This document shows positions 10,366 through 21,925 of a stretch of DNA of 64,000 nt, in pieces. Position 1 is the stretch's first letter, and each line of letters starts with the position of its first letter. Made by a program: the position numbers and the translations under genes. The notes beneath the pieces were generated by a model. It saw nothing but the letters and a program-made list of their open reading frames with translations, was not told the origin of the DNA and did not search any database. The stretch spans positions 62,001-126,000 of the forward strand of contig JAADJZ010000012.1 of the NCBI GenBank assembly GCA_011032825.1. The letters run 5' to 3'. This DNA is from Massariosphaeria phaeospora. Lineage: Eukaryota; Ascomycota; Dothideomycetes; Pleosporales.

Positions 10366-10496
10366 TATATCTTGTAATATTAAGTAAATGCTGTAAATAG
10401 AACTGTAGTTTTCTTTAGTTATATTGCTGCGTTAGATAATCCTTTTGGAGGCACGCAGAAATATCTTATTAGTTCTGGAGATTCCGTTTCCGCAAG

Positions 10497-10661
10497 CGCC
10501 CCCTGTGCGACTATCTGACTTGTATTAACGGGTACGAGCGCTCCCTATTAACTAGGATTCGCAGAATAAATTGTTTTGTCCTATACTCTAGACTTGTGTG
10601 CGCTCGTATGTGGAAAGGCGGCGGTACGGAGCAAGATATATTGACCGCGCGGCCGCTGGCG
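10497..10661. other. Junction between inverted-repeat element and broken RdRP
   Basis: About 165 bp where RdRP similarity ends. It holds a short inverted repeat, ACGAGCGC (about 10532) and GCGCTCGT (about 10600), but no recognisable RdRP residues in any frame. Confidence 0.4.
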
Positions 10662-12887
10662 TCATTCTGCGGTGATATCATAACAATCATGCCGAAAGTC
10701 GACGAGCTCGTGGACCTCGGGAGTTGATCCGCCCATGTGCCGCCAAGACCTCCCGGCTCGGAACCCGCGACGGACATCACCAAACTGACGGTTGAGCTGC
10801 AGGTGCTCTATGCAACGGCCCTCGTGCTTGAAAGGAGCCACGAACCAAGCGACCTGGTACTTGAGTGAGCTACTGGAGTATCCGAGGAACTCGTGCGTCC
10901 GGCCTGCGACTCTGATGCCGTCCTGGAGCACCATATGAAAGCGTCTGTGAATCCTGCTTTGGTTGACCCATGGACTGTAGGATATTGGTAAGCCATCCTC
11001 GTCTGCGAAGAAGACCCGCATGAAGTATTCCTTGTAAGCAGAATACTTGCGCAGGATTCTGTTCGAGACGTGTGGGTCCGGACCTCGTAGGAGCAGTGCA
11101 GTCGGAGTGACAGTAGATTTGTATGTGGTGGCCAAGTGGTGATGGCTGTGTTGCTTTTCGATGGGATGCTCCAACGTGGCTTTGATCTCCAGACTCTTTT
11201 CAATGTTCGTCTTCAGTAATTGCATGATGAAGCCCACAGTTGATGAGCCTACATCATGAAACGGTGAGGTAGTCTGTGATTCATGGCTAAGGCTGCGAAT
11301 ACCTTGAGCTACTATGTCAGGTTGATGTTGTGCATAGAGGACCTTGACATGTTGAGTGAGCTCTATCATTTTGTTTGGGGCTACTACCCCTCCGTGAACG
11401 AGAGCCTGTAGCTGATATCGAACGGAGTAGCTCAAAAGGCGGTCGTTGGTAAATAAGATTTGCTCCAGAATACGATACTGGTGTTCGACAGGAGGCGTCG
11501 CCTTAAGTCCAGTGTGTACTTCTGACCACTGAAAGTGTGAACCAAGCAAGCAGGCTTCAATGTATTGGCCAGCCTAGGCATGCAGCCCTCGATATACTCG
11601 CATCTCAGGTAGCCTACGGCCCCGGTACCGCCAGGAAGGCTTGTAATTGCAAGAGTAGCGTCTCAACAGGAACGTTGTGACGCCCTGGTCTTATTCCAAC
11701 ACATGTGGCACCCTCAAGACTTGAGTCCTGCAATAGCTCTTGCAGTTTGTCCTCCCCTAATAGATCCAGTAGACTATAGACCGGAACTCGTCTGCCTTTC
11801 CAGTCTGTTGTTCTGAGCTCCAGTGGCGGAAACCTCAACCTAGGCTGCAAACGGGGCACTAGAGGGCCGGGGTACCAGAAAGGAGCAGAGTGCGTAGTAG
11901 TTTTCGCCCTGTGTGGATCAAGATGCTTGACCAGGATTTTCGAATACTCTTGCGTTAAACTTTCAGCTTCGCGCATGATATGCTGGGCCTGGACATGTAC
12001 TGCATCTGCGCCGGTCTTTAATGATCCGAAAAAGAGGACGCAAGAGAGCTCTTCGATAGCGTCAATATCCTCGGGTCTTGGACTGGCGCACGGAAGCAGT
12101 CGACCAGGCTGCCTGAAATGCCACCTCAGCTTGTTCAGTAGATTCTTCTGCAGCAACGAAAGGATCAAGTCAGACATGTCTTCGCGCCACACCATCTTCC
12201 CGATCTTCCTTCCCAGCTTCTGCGTGAAACGCTCGTTGAGCCCACTCTTCCAACCAGCCTTCCGGCCTAGCTCTGCAACAACCGACCGCCGACCAAGAAA
12301 GCGGAGGGGAGGCCCAAGTTGTTTGGACGTGGTTGTCAAGTTCACGGGCAGGAGCCACGGATCCGAAGTCTCCGGGTGCGGCCGAGGATGCAGCGAGACG
12401 AGGAGAGCGCTGGGAAGGAGGATCATTGTACTTCGACATTGGCGGACATCGGATGCAAGTGCATGCGCTAAAGTTGGTTAGGGACGAGAAAGCACGACCG
12501 CAAGCTGGAAGATTGCGCACCATAGGTGTTTTCCCAGAGTTTCTTCTGGAAGGGAGTGAAGCTGTTCACGTCGGGCTGGGCCTTTGTCTGCTGCCATTGA
12601 GCCCGTTGAGAGAGAACCGCGGGATCGAGAACTGGAGGCAGAGGCAGAGGCTTTCCATGCTTGCGGACACGGAAGCTTTGGTGTTCATCTTGGTGGATTG
12701 GCCCTAGAGCATCGCCTTTCAGGACCTGGGCGGAGTAACAGCGACATTGGTGGAAAGCGGAGCATCCAACAGAGCTTGAATGTAGACGTAGGCGGGCAAC
12801 TAATCCGCCTTGCATCAGGTGGGAGTTTTCAGATCGATCAGAGGGAGACGATAAACTCTCCACAGCTGCGGAGCTCAAAGTGCGCAA
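10662..12887 (-). pseudogene. RNA-dependent RNA polymerase (RNA-silencing type), 3'-truncated
   Basis: Three exons (12521-12887, 11629-12467, 10662-11528) join in phase and encode about 690 aa. Introns are 53 bp (CCAACTTTAG acceptor) and 100 bp (CACTTTCAG acceptor). Family blocks of fungal RdRPs: KPLPLPPVLDP, FTPFQKKLWENTYAHALA, PWLLPVNL, WKGRRVPVYSLLDLLGEDKL, NDRLLSYSVRYQLQALV, LLLRGPDPHVSNRILRKYSA, YKEYFMRVFFADEDGLP and GRTHEFLGYSSSSLKYQVAWF. Such enzymes normally exceed 1,100 residues and carry a catalytic DxDGD motif further on. Here family resemblance fades after about residue 640 (QFGDV) and the frame stops at 10662, before any catalytic motif. The truncation point is about 165 bp from the split inverted-repeat element. 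The start at 12887 is uncertain. Confidence 0.8.
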
Positions 12888-12964
12888 TCCCTAGCGCGCC
12901 TTGGCACTTGTGTCCATAGCTTCCAGCTTAGCTTCGATGCCCACACTCGAGCTACATCAGCATC

Positions 12965-13810
12965 ATGTCACGGTTATTAAGAAGGGCCGCAAGGCCATTG
13001 CTCTCTCCAATCTCTTCTACACATGGAGCCAGGCCAATTTCCTCATACCTATCGTCGTACCCATCGATACCACAGCAGCAATCCGCGCCGAGATCATGGG
13101 CACCAAACGTCTTCGTAACCGAGACCGTCGTACGTCCACTGTCCGCTCTCTGCGCCCGAGCACCAAGCTGATAGAGGACAGGCAGGAGGATGGCAGACAT
13201 GTACGCGGCGCAACCACCCTGCAACGACCCTCCAACTGACGCAAAGGCAGCCGACATTTTCTCGCGATTGCTGAAAGAGCGCATCGTGTGTCTCAACGGC
13301 GAAGTCGAAGAAGTTGCCTCCGCCAGCGTCGTAGCCCAGCTGCTCTTCCTCGAAGCTGAAAGCCCCGAAAAGCCCATCTCGCTGTACATCAACTCGCCCG
13401 GCGGCTCCGTCACGGCGGGCATGGCCATCTACGACACAATGAACTACATCCGTTGTCCCGTCACCACGATATGCATAGGCCAGGCCGCGTCCATGGGCTC
13501 GCTGCTGCTGTGCGGCGGCGCGAAAGGGGAGCGCCTGATTCTGCCGCACGCGCGGGTTATGATACACCAGCCGAGCGGAGGGTATGCGGGCAAAGCTAGC
13601 GACATCGCGGACCATGCGCGCGAGATTCTGAGAGTGAGAGACCGGCTAAATAGGGTGTATCAGAAGCATTTGACCAAGGACGTCAGTCTGGAGGAGATTG
13701 AGCGGCTGATGGAGCGCGACCATTTTATGGATGCAGAGGAGGCGCTAAAGTTTGGCATTGTGGACCGGATTCTATTGCGACGAGAGTCGGAAGAGGAGAG
13801 GAAGGACTGA
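12965..13810 (+). CDS. clpP: ATP-dependent Clp protease proteolytic subunit, mitochondrial
   Basis: Two exons (12965-13129, 13247-13810) encode 242 aa. The 117-bp intron has a GTACGT donor and a CTGAC site close to the acceptor; the exact acceptor (after 13246) is chosen by phase and could differ by a few residues. The N-terminus ([18 protein letters not shown]) is basic and hydroxylated like a mitochondrial presequence. The ClpP fold is complete: [38 protein letters not shown], catalytic Ser about 137 in [11 protein letters not shown], catalytic His about 162 in [10 protein letters not shown], and the family C-terminus [10 protein letters not shown]. ClpP forms a tetradecameric matrix protease with an AAA+ partner such as ClpX. 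It is head-to-head with the truncated RdRP, only about 77 bp between starts. Confidence 0.93.
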
Positions 13811-15845
13811 TTGGGCGGATCCGTTGTATAATATAGGACGGTACTGCGCAGATATGTTGGCTGAAATCAGATCTATCAAGGCCTGCTACCCCAATCGCAG
13901 TCTCCCTACCATAAAGAGGAACATAATCTTAACCTCCACGCCCTTAAACTCGAAACTGCAAACAACTCCAACCCTTCCCCGCAAAGCAAACTCCCGTTTC
14001 CTCTTTATCCCTCAGAAACCAATCACAAAGCGCCAACCAACCATCAACCGTTAAATCAAACAACTTCTAACCCCGCAAACACACACCTGCACCCCGCCCA
14101 ACCAAACTATACACGATACCAAAACTTCTATCTTGAAACCGCACTTAAATGACCACCAAACCGCACTTGACCCAACCTACCCCATCCCATCCCATGCGCC
14201 TCCGGACTTCAGCCACAACCCAACCCACAAAACACCAAACCAACAGTTCGCCTTGCCGGAACCAACACACACACCACACACACCACACACCACGCCCCGC
14301 GGACAGCGCGCCTAAAACTCCGGCCATTGCATTGTTTCACGCCACCCCACGTCACATTGCCTGCATAGCTACCAAACTAACTAGCTAGGTAGACCGTTTT
14401 GCTTTAATTTCACTTCAATTTATCTTCATTTAATTTTTATTTCAATTAAAATTATCATCTCGATTTTGTTTCGTTTCGTTTCGACGCGCGTCTATGTGAT
14501 TGGGGTATGTACGTGCGTATTTTTCGATTCTGCGAGAAGGAAAAGGAGAAGAGAAGCAGGTTAAATCGTACAAGTGGGTGTAGGGATACAATAGATAGTG
14601 TAAGTAAGTAACTTGTTTGGCTGTTTATTGTTGCTATTATTGCTGCCGTAATTGGGAACATAATTGGGATTAAGTTCGGAGGAAGGGGAAAGGAGTGAAA
14701 GATAGTTTTTAGTGGTTTTGACGGGGTGTATTTAGGTTAATACAGATTAAGCGGATACGTCGTTAGATACGATAGTCGTTAGATGCGTGCGTAATGTTTG
14801 CTCGAGTGCCGCAGGACAGTGGTTCGAAAATACTACCTATACGTATAAACCAGAGAGATCTGTCACATCGTTGCCTCGAGTTACTTTGGATAGCTCTTCC
14901 ACCTACCTACCTACACCGACACGTGAGCAAAGCAAGTGGCCCATGCATCAGGCCCATTCCATACCACACCAACGCACAAGGTAACAGTACCGATAGATTC
15001 GTCATTCCGCTATGAAAAGGCTATATAACAAATGCCAACCAAGGAAATAAGATAAGATGCCCGCTTTTGCAACCACATCACTACGCCTACTAGCCGCCAG
15101 AGGCCGCTGGATACAATACAAGAGGTCGAGACTAGTAGAAAGACGAGGAAGAGGACGAGGAGATGAGGGACTAAGAGAGACTATAGAGGGGTTCAGTGTG
15201 TGTGTGTGTGTGTATATAACAAGAGTAAGGTGCCCACATGTTCGACAGAGCAGCTGGGCCGGATGGTAGACGCAACGACATGGTAGGTACGGGGCGCGAG
15301 ACTACTACACACCGACCGACAAGAAAAAAAAGAAATGACTGATATGCTGTTGAAAAGGAGTGACCATGGCTTCCCTGTGTTTGCCTGCGCCTCAGATGGT
15401 GCAAAGTTACCGTTTAGTTGTTGCCCCAAAGTAAACACCGTAGACGCCGAATTTGATTCAAAGATATATAACACAGGTGAAGATTCCTACAAAGACCAGT
15501 CGTGGTAAGAGCATCTATCCAGTGCCGCCAGCTCAAACCCGTACACGGTGCAGTGGTGACTCGGGAGTGAATAGCAGCGCTAGTTGAGTGCGCGGATGCA
15601 AAATGCAGTCTTACTATCATCAAGCGTAATTGCCCGGGCGCAGTGCGCAAGACATAACAAGAGGCGGATATGAGATTAGGGAAGATAGGGTCTTAGGCGA
15701 TCCTGAGGTGGTAGCGTAGAGGTAGATTCCGATGTCAGTCGGTGGCAATGAGAGACAAAGGGTCGAGGATGCCGGTTCCGCCATTGCTAGCGCGCTCAGG
15801 CGTTGGTAACCTAGTGGGAAACGTTAGAATACCGGACGCCATGAT
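13811..15845. other. Intergenic, 2.0 kb between ClpP and WSC-domain gene 3' ends
   Basis: Convergent 3' regions. Contains an A/C-rich stretch (about 13920-14310) with CACAC runs, an AT-rich zone (14395-14460) and a (GT)n tract at about 15195-15213. Short frames here have composition-driven sequences and no recognisable similarity. No RNA gene is supported. Confidence 0.5.
15195..15213. repeat. (GT)n microsatellite
   Basis: About nine GT units followed by ATATA. Confidence 0.85.
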
Positions 15846-16770
15846 TCAATACTTCGTCACGCTCACCTTCAATATCCGCCGCGAGTAGTCCTCATTATCT
15901 GCAATGCTGCCATTGCTTGCCCTCCTGTTCATGAACTCCGGATCCAGACGCGAGTCGGTCATGGATGAGGTACTCGTGTGGAGCTTGCCTCCCGAGACGA
16001 ACGAGTTGACGGCGGCCTGTCGACGATACTCCTCTTCCACCGCACGCCTCTTCTTTTGTCGAAGGAAGAAGAACACCCCGCCAACGATTGCAAGGAGTGC
16101 AAGGACGCCTACGACTACGCCCACCGCGATCCCTACTGTGTTGGGTTTACTATTCGTTGGCGTTGCCGATGGTAAGGGCGCAGTCGTGGCAGTCTGTACA
16201 ACGGTCTGAGCGGGCGCAGACGTATGCGACACGGCGTCGGGTTTCTTTGACGAGGGGGACGGTGCCGCAGAAGAGACCTCTTCCTTTTTTGGTTCGTAAA
16301 ATGGGATCGCGTTTCTTGACTTGCCGGTCAAGATGATCAATAGTTTTCCCGGTCCACCGCCTATGAGTTCATGTCAGTATGCCATTTGCTAATCGTGAAA
16401 GGAGCAACGTACAGTCTTTTTCTGGAAACCCACTACATGATGTGTTGCATTCCTCGATAGGGACCTTTGCTTCCTCTGGTGGGACCAGTTCTCCACACCA
16501 GCAGTTTTCTCCGTCTGAGAGACCCAGCACCGGTTGGTCGAGTCCCAGGCAGATTTGTTGACATGCACCGTCACTGGCGAAATCACCTCGGCCGTGGTCT
16601 GCAAGAGGAATTCCTGTATTAAAGCATCCAACTGTTGTCAATGCACTGGCGCGAACAGTGGCGGTCGGAGTCGGGATCTGCTCGACAGAGCCGGTGACCC
16701 ATGATTGTGCCGATGCCCTTGAAAACAGTGTAGCCGCAACGATTGCGGATGCGTATCGGATGGAAACCAT
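15846..16770 (-). CDS. WSC-domain single-pass membrane protein
   Basis: Two exons (16413-16770, 15846-16360), 52-bp intron joined in phase (FPEKDC|GGPGKLL), 290 aa. A secretion signal (MVSIRYASAIVAATLFSRASA) is followed by a WSC carbohydrate-binding domain at about residues 45-130: VGCFNTGIPL, CQQICLGLDQPVLGLSDGENCWCGE, CNTSCSGFPEKDCGG, with the expected Cys pattern. A Ser/Thr/Pro-rich stalk, one transmembrane helix (VGIAVGVVVGVLALLAIVGG) flanked by RQKKRR, and a short cytosolic tail complete it. This is the layout of Wsc-type cell-wall stress sensors that signal through Rho1 and the cell wall integrity MAP kinase route. Other WSC proteins also have this shape, so the sensor role is inferred. 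Confidence 0.87.
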
Positions 16771-18487
16771 GATGAAGAGTTGTAGAGATAAAGTTCAGGC
16801 GTGGAAGCCGACGTAGGGTAGGCCGTCGCCTAGACCAGCAGAGTGGGAGCTATCGAGTGTCAGCAAGGACTGGCAGCCGGTGACTAGACAGCGCGGGCAC
16901 ACGGTACCGATGGTCTAAAAGAAGACAGCTGGATGCATGCAAAAACGTCGATTTCGCTGATCGATCCGGATCGAGAGGTGGTGGGCGGTCGGGCGGCTCG
17001 GAGCGGTGTTGGTCGGTGATGGGTGTAGACGATGGCGGTTAAGACTGTGGACAAGCTGTGGAGTGAAGCAGGCCCAAGTGGATGGCTTCGAAGCCCGGGC
17101 AGGTGAAGACTCGCTCAACGATGCCTTCGACTGCCGATTTCGAAACGCTTCGCGTTGTATTCACGGCTGACGAGGGCCGTGGAATGCGTGTTTCGTGTTT
17201 GGCCCCTTGGTGTACAAACGAGGCAGTACGGAATGTGTCGACTGGCGGGATTGGGAACGAGAGCCGAGATGGGCAGACAGATGGACAGCAACAACGAGTG
17301 TGGGTGTCGTGGAGACAAGGACTGACGACGATGGGTGAACAGAGGCTTCGGCCGGCTGACAAGTGGGTCGCGAGAGCGAAAGGAGGGAGGGCAGAAGGGG
17401 GACACGAGCAGCTAGTGAAATGAGCGCGCACAGGCCGCTGTCCGGGCCTGGGCGCTCGGGTGGCATCTCGCAACTCCGACAGCAGCGCGCCCTGCCGCCG
17501 TGGGCCGGCTCTCGATTGGGGCACGCTATCGCCCTTTATTGCTGCGCACTGGGCCGCTGCATCCATAACATACATATGGCGGCTGGCCCTGCGTGCCCGC
17601 GGCACGGCCAACTGGCAGCTGGCTGGCAACAGTCCGTCGGCGGATTGGCAGCAGCGCGGCGACACTCACCCTCACCTCGACGCAGACGCGCACGGCAGCC
17701 AGCGCAACGAAGCTTCGGGCGAGGAATCGCCCTAGCCAGGCACCGCGGGCTATCATTTGACGGCGGGCGGCGGTTCCTGGGCAAGCCTGCGAGGTTGACG
17801 TGGAGGGCTTGGCCTTTTGTGCAGTGCCCAGCTGTTGTACCTTGTTTCACCCGCAAAGGCCACGCCCACGACCACGCTTGGGGGTTTAGCCAGCCGCTCG
17901 GCCTCGAAGGCAGCTAAAAACGCTCAACCGGCCTCGCTTTGCGCCCGCATGGCTGACGTTGCCCTCTCGTTCTGGCAGACTGGCAGCGCTTTGTGGCTCG
18001 TCGTCGGCCGTGAGCAGCACGACTTTTCGCAATCCCGTGCTGGTAGATAACATTAACATTCGGGCCTCGTCATGCGCTGCTGTGGGACTCCTGTCAGCGG
18101 CGCAGCGAGGTGGAGATGAGAGCCCTACATCCGAGTGCCGAAAGTCACGTGTGTCCTCGTTGGGGTTTCAGTTTGTGGTGGACACGATGGATCGAGATTT
18201 GGGTTTCGTTGCTATGGCACAATGTCACCTGTGGTCAGTACCCACATGTCAACCACGATCAGAAGACAGGATGGCACTGTTATCCATTTATATGTGCTGT
18301 AATGCACGACTAAATCCAAGATTCGCGAGTTGTGGTAGGTACATTATTGGCACCTGGGTGCCGATCAATATGGCGATAGCGCTCGTGGCGCCGCAAAAGC
18401 ATTACATAATCATCCAGATAGCTTCAACATCGTAGGTCGTAGGTAGCTAAGCTACCAGATGCACGAATTTTATTCCGCCCACGCTTA
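16771..18487. other. Intergenic, 1.7 kb
   Basis: Divergent promoter region between the WSC-domain gene and the 855-aa protein. GC-rich from 17000 to 18000, which creates long open frames on both strands with low-complexity, arginine/alanine-rich translations and no family signal. I see nothing supported as a gene. Confidence 0.5.
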
Positions 18488-21109
18488 ATGCACCGCTCGC
18501 CCAGTGTCTGCCGACGAGCAGTTCAATCGCTACCCCCCACCTCGCCACAACATGTCTGGATCCCCGAGGAACTCGTATCGCTCGTTTTTCTACGATTTTC
18601 GCGCTCGCGCTGCCCTCAACAGAAGCGACATGGCAGCCATGTTCCGGGCCCATTGGAAGCCAAACGCCGGGCAGCTCAGCGTCGCATGACTGCCCAGGCG
18701 CATGCTTCCCCCCAAAGTGGTCTGCCTCCATCGCCCTTCAGCTTCGCTGCCCTTTTCCAGCCCCGGCCGAATCCTGGGCCATCTTGGAGATATGAAGCAC
18801 CTTCACCACCCAAACCTATGGCACCATTGATACACCGTATGTATATCCTAAAGAACTATAATCCGTAGGAATAAAGCTAACAAAAAGCAGTACCTGAAAA
18901 CCCGCCTTATGATTGCGAACCTACTTTTTTATCCCCACAGGTTAACTTACCTGAAGCGAATAGTCATTTCGACTTACCTGATACCACACACTTGATCGTA
19001 GAGTCTGGAACCGTGTGGCCGGAAGCCTTACTTAGACAAGAGGCTGGAAATAATGGCCGGCAAGCCATTGCAATTGATGCGCAAGATGGAGGATCTAAGA
19101 GCATGCCACAAAGCGGTAGGTTAGATGGATTGCACGATAGAGACGCTTCGGAAGAAGTAGCATTAACTCCCAGAATCTCTCGTGGAGCAAAGTCAGTGCG
19201 GCCTGCAGATGACTTGGATACTTGTTGGGCGAGATTCAAAGCTCAAATCGACTTGGCGGAATCATCCAAAATTATACGTCAGCCCACGGTTCTATACGAA
19301 GCTGTCGAGCACTCGTTTCCTTCTCATCTGCGTCATAAACAAGGCCGTCGGTTTACTGTCCTTATGCTTGAGCACCTTAGTCGCATCCACTGGCCGCCTC
19401 CCACCGTCGTTGCCACTTTTGCAAAACTGCCGACGCATTTCATGCCCAGGTTGAACACACCCGAAGGAATCGAATTTGTTCGAAACCTAGAGGACCTCAT
19501 AGCCACGGGCAATCCGATACCGAAACTTAGGGATCTCTCAGAAAAGTTAGCAGCAACAGTTAGCAAATCAAGACAGACTGCTCAACCCTTCGATCAAAGC
19601 CTCGCCATTCTCATCCGGTTGAATTGGATCCATCTTGTGCAAGACGGTCGCACGTTAGACCAAATCGAACCGGTTTTAGCAGGTCTTGTGAACCAGTTAT
19701 CTAATTCACAGGTTAAGGATTACTTGAGGTTGATACTAGGCAAACGAGACAATCACCTGGATCGATTTGTCTCTTTGATACGCTCGTACGAAAATTCGTC
19801 GGAAGGCTACTCCGTAGTCAGTGCAGTCCTGAGTTGCATCCCTCGTTCTCTGTTACACACGTGGTGGCTAGATGCGCCCCTTTCCCAAAAAGAACATGAA
19901 ATAGAATCGATCTTAGCTAAACTACTCGGTACAGCCGATTTGAGCAAAGGCTTATATGGAAACACGAAACATGTTGAGACCTGTCTAGGCGCATTACATG
20001 CTCTAGATGACCAGGTGGTCAATATATCATCACAGGATGGGGTTTTAACTTTAGCGCTCACATACCTGGCTTCACGCAGGGTACGCCCCGTCGACATCAA
20101 AAGCTTCTTGGCCACCCTTTCTCCGACTGATCTAGCTCACGCCTTACTCCCCTGGATAGCCCGGGAGCGATCCCTTCGAATCACCATGGCGAACCATATC
20201 ACTAAATTCAACAATGCAGATCGTCTCATTCTGCAGAACAGGAAACAGGATGATACCATGTGCCGGAATAAGATGCTAGCAGAGCTCTTGTACCGGATGC
20301 AGGAAAGTTCGATTCCGAACCACAACATGGCCGAGCGGGTGGTACAGCTTCTATACCATAGCAGTGGTATGAAATCTGTAACCGACCTTCTAAGAAAACT
20401 ACAAGCACAGGGTGGAAGCTTATCTGACACCGCGTTCTTGGACAGTCTCATAAAAATGTCACTAAAATCTCGGTCCACCAAAATTACCGCATCAAATCCA
20501 GAAGAACATCAACACACTGCCTATTTGATTTCTCTCTGCCATACAATTCAGAAACTCAAGGTCCAACTTACCGCCTACGCTATTCCGGGGAACGACACGC
20601 CGAACAAGGCACTGGCCGAGTTCCAGTCTGCGTGGCAGTTCGAACACATCCTACAACGTGCACAGAAAGATCGTGTACTCCCATTAGCATACCGAAACAG
20701 GCCGGTGAGCCTGCCTGTAGACAAGCGCTGTCCATTCATCCACCAACTAGCCTACCAATACTCGCTCGACACGACGCGATCAGCCCAAGCGAACTGGCGG
20801 TCCATCTACTACCTTCTTGAATATCTGCTCGAAAACAACCATCCGATTGGGCCTCTATTCACACGAGCAATAGTCCGAGTGTGTATTGCACGACCTCTGG
20901 CTGAAAAGCGGTTCGTTAGCGCTCGGCGGATGCTTTTGATCTTTCGGGTAGTCGCACGGGTCGAGGGCGTAGATGTTGCGCGCAAAATCGAGCAGCTATT
21001 TTGGACGTGGCGAGGACATGTGTTTGCGGATGCCCAGAAGGCTTGGGATGAGTATGGCGGGCAAGGAAAGGCTCACGTCAATACGGTGAAGAGACTTGGG
21101 CTTATCTAG
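18488..21109 (+). CDS. Conserved fungal protein of unknown function, probably mitochondrial
   Basis: Two exons (18488-18836, 18891-21109) encode 855 aa. The 54-bp intron has a GTATGT donor, a GCTAAC branch site and an AAAGCAG acceptor, with exact phase. The N-terminus is rich in Arg/Ser/Pro and poor in acid residues (MHRSPSVCRRAVQSLPPTSP), suggesting mitochondrial import. From about residue 210 the protein is made of repeated amphipathic helices (for example WPPPTVVATFAKLP and SRRVRPVDIKSFLATLSP) with a well-ordered C-terminal block containing NWRSIYYLLEYLLENNHPIG and FVSARRMLLIFRVVARVEG. This helical-repeat style recalls PPR-like or other mitochondrial RNA-binding proteins, but I do not recognise a specific family. 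Role not assigned. Confidence 0.75.
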
Positions 21110-21238
21110 GGCGGGCTGTACAGGTTTATCTGCGATGCAAGAGATGTAGCTGGTAGAGTACCTCACACAAAAAGATTAAGACACCCTTACTGTTATATTT
21201 CCAAGAGTCAAATCCATGCATACCATTTCCCTCCACCC

Positions 21239-21925
21239 TCACTCCTCAAGATAACCCCCAAGTCCAATCCCGTCTATTCTTCCTACAATCCCCTCTTCCC
21301 TCCGCCTATCCTCCTCCCAATCCGCCTTGGTCAACCCAAAAACATGCAAATCCATCACCTCGCCCCCCTTCTCCACATGCCCCCTCATCACGCCCTCACG
21401 CCTATACCCACACTTCTCCAAACACCTCCCACTCGCGTCATTCCCCTCGAACACGCCGGCCCACACGCGCCGCAGCCCCTGCATCTCGGCGAACCCCCAC
21501 GCCGTCACCGCGGCCAGCGCCTCGGTCGTGTACCCGCGGCCCCAGAACGGCTCGCCGAGCCAGTACCCGATTTCGGCCGTGTGCGCGGACACGTCGGCGC
21601 CGCGCTTGAAGCCGATGCCGCCGATGATAATGTGCGGCGTGGCGGCCTCGCTGATGATGTAGTTGGGGAGGGCGGAGGTCAGGTTTAGCGTTATCCACGT
21701 GGTGGCGTGCGCGAGCGTGTAGGGGTGCGCGAAGGCGAGCGTCATGTAGCGCGTTATGGAGTAGGGGGCTGCGTGGTGTTGCATGCTGGGTGCGTCTTGC
21801 GGGTGCATGGGCCGGATGTGGAGGCGGGGGGTGGTGAGGATGGGGGGTGGGAGCGGGGTGTCTGGTATACTGGAGAGTTGGGCGGCCATGGTGGGTGTGA
21901 GTTCGGGGTCTTGTCCTCTGTCCAA
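21239..21925 (-). CDS. GNAT-family N-acetyltransferase (RimJ/RimL type)
   Basis: Single exon, 228 aa from ATG 21925; an in-frame ATG at 21889 (MAAQLSSIPDTPLPPPILTT) may be the true start because the family pattern begins there. It shows the Acetyltransf_3 layout: TTPRLHIRPMHPQDAPSM at the N-terminus, GIGFKRGADVSAHTAEIGYW and LGEPFWGRGYTTEAL, the acetyl-CoA binding loop (x-G-R-G-Y), then FEGNDASGRCLEKCGYRREG. Such enzymes acetylate amines or protein N-termini using acetyl-CoA; the substrate is unknown. High GC gives long shadow frames on the other strand. It converges on the upstream 855-aa gene with about 130 bp between stops. Confidence 0.87.
   Translation of the reverse strand: MDRGQDPELTPTMAAQLSSIPDTPLPPPILTTPRLHIRPMHPQDAPSMQHHAAPYSITRYMTLAFAHPYTLAHATTWITLNLTSALPNYIISEAATPHIIIGGIGFKRGADVSAHTAEIGYWLGEPFWGRGYTTEALAAVTAWGFAEMQGLRRVWAGVFEGNDASGRCLEKCGYRREGVMRGHVEKGGEVMDLHVFGLTKADWEEDRRREEGIVGRIDGIGLGGYLEE

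Larger units (their letters stand above)
8425..10496. mobile_element. Older inverted-repeat element (MITE-like), split by transposon 2
   Basis: A 28-bp inverted repeat (8425-8452 and 10469-10496; 24/28 matching, beginning CTTGCGGAAAC and ending GAACTAA) flanks transposon 2 on both sides. A shorter shared TAACTAAAG block lies further in on each side. Without transposon 2 the host element would be about 225 bp, a MITE-like size. No clear target-site duplication was seen, so the family and outer limits are uncertain. Confidence 0.5.

Noticed and set aside
14815..14835. GTGGTTCGAAAAT as a tRNA B-box
   Set aside because: No matching acceptor stem, A-box or cloverleaf could be built around it.
17039..17917. 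Long overlapping frames on both strands
   Set aside because: GC-rich intergenic DNA; translations are Arg/Ala/Pro/Cys-rich without domains, splice logic or conserved starts.
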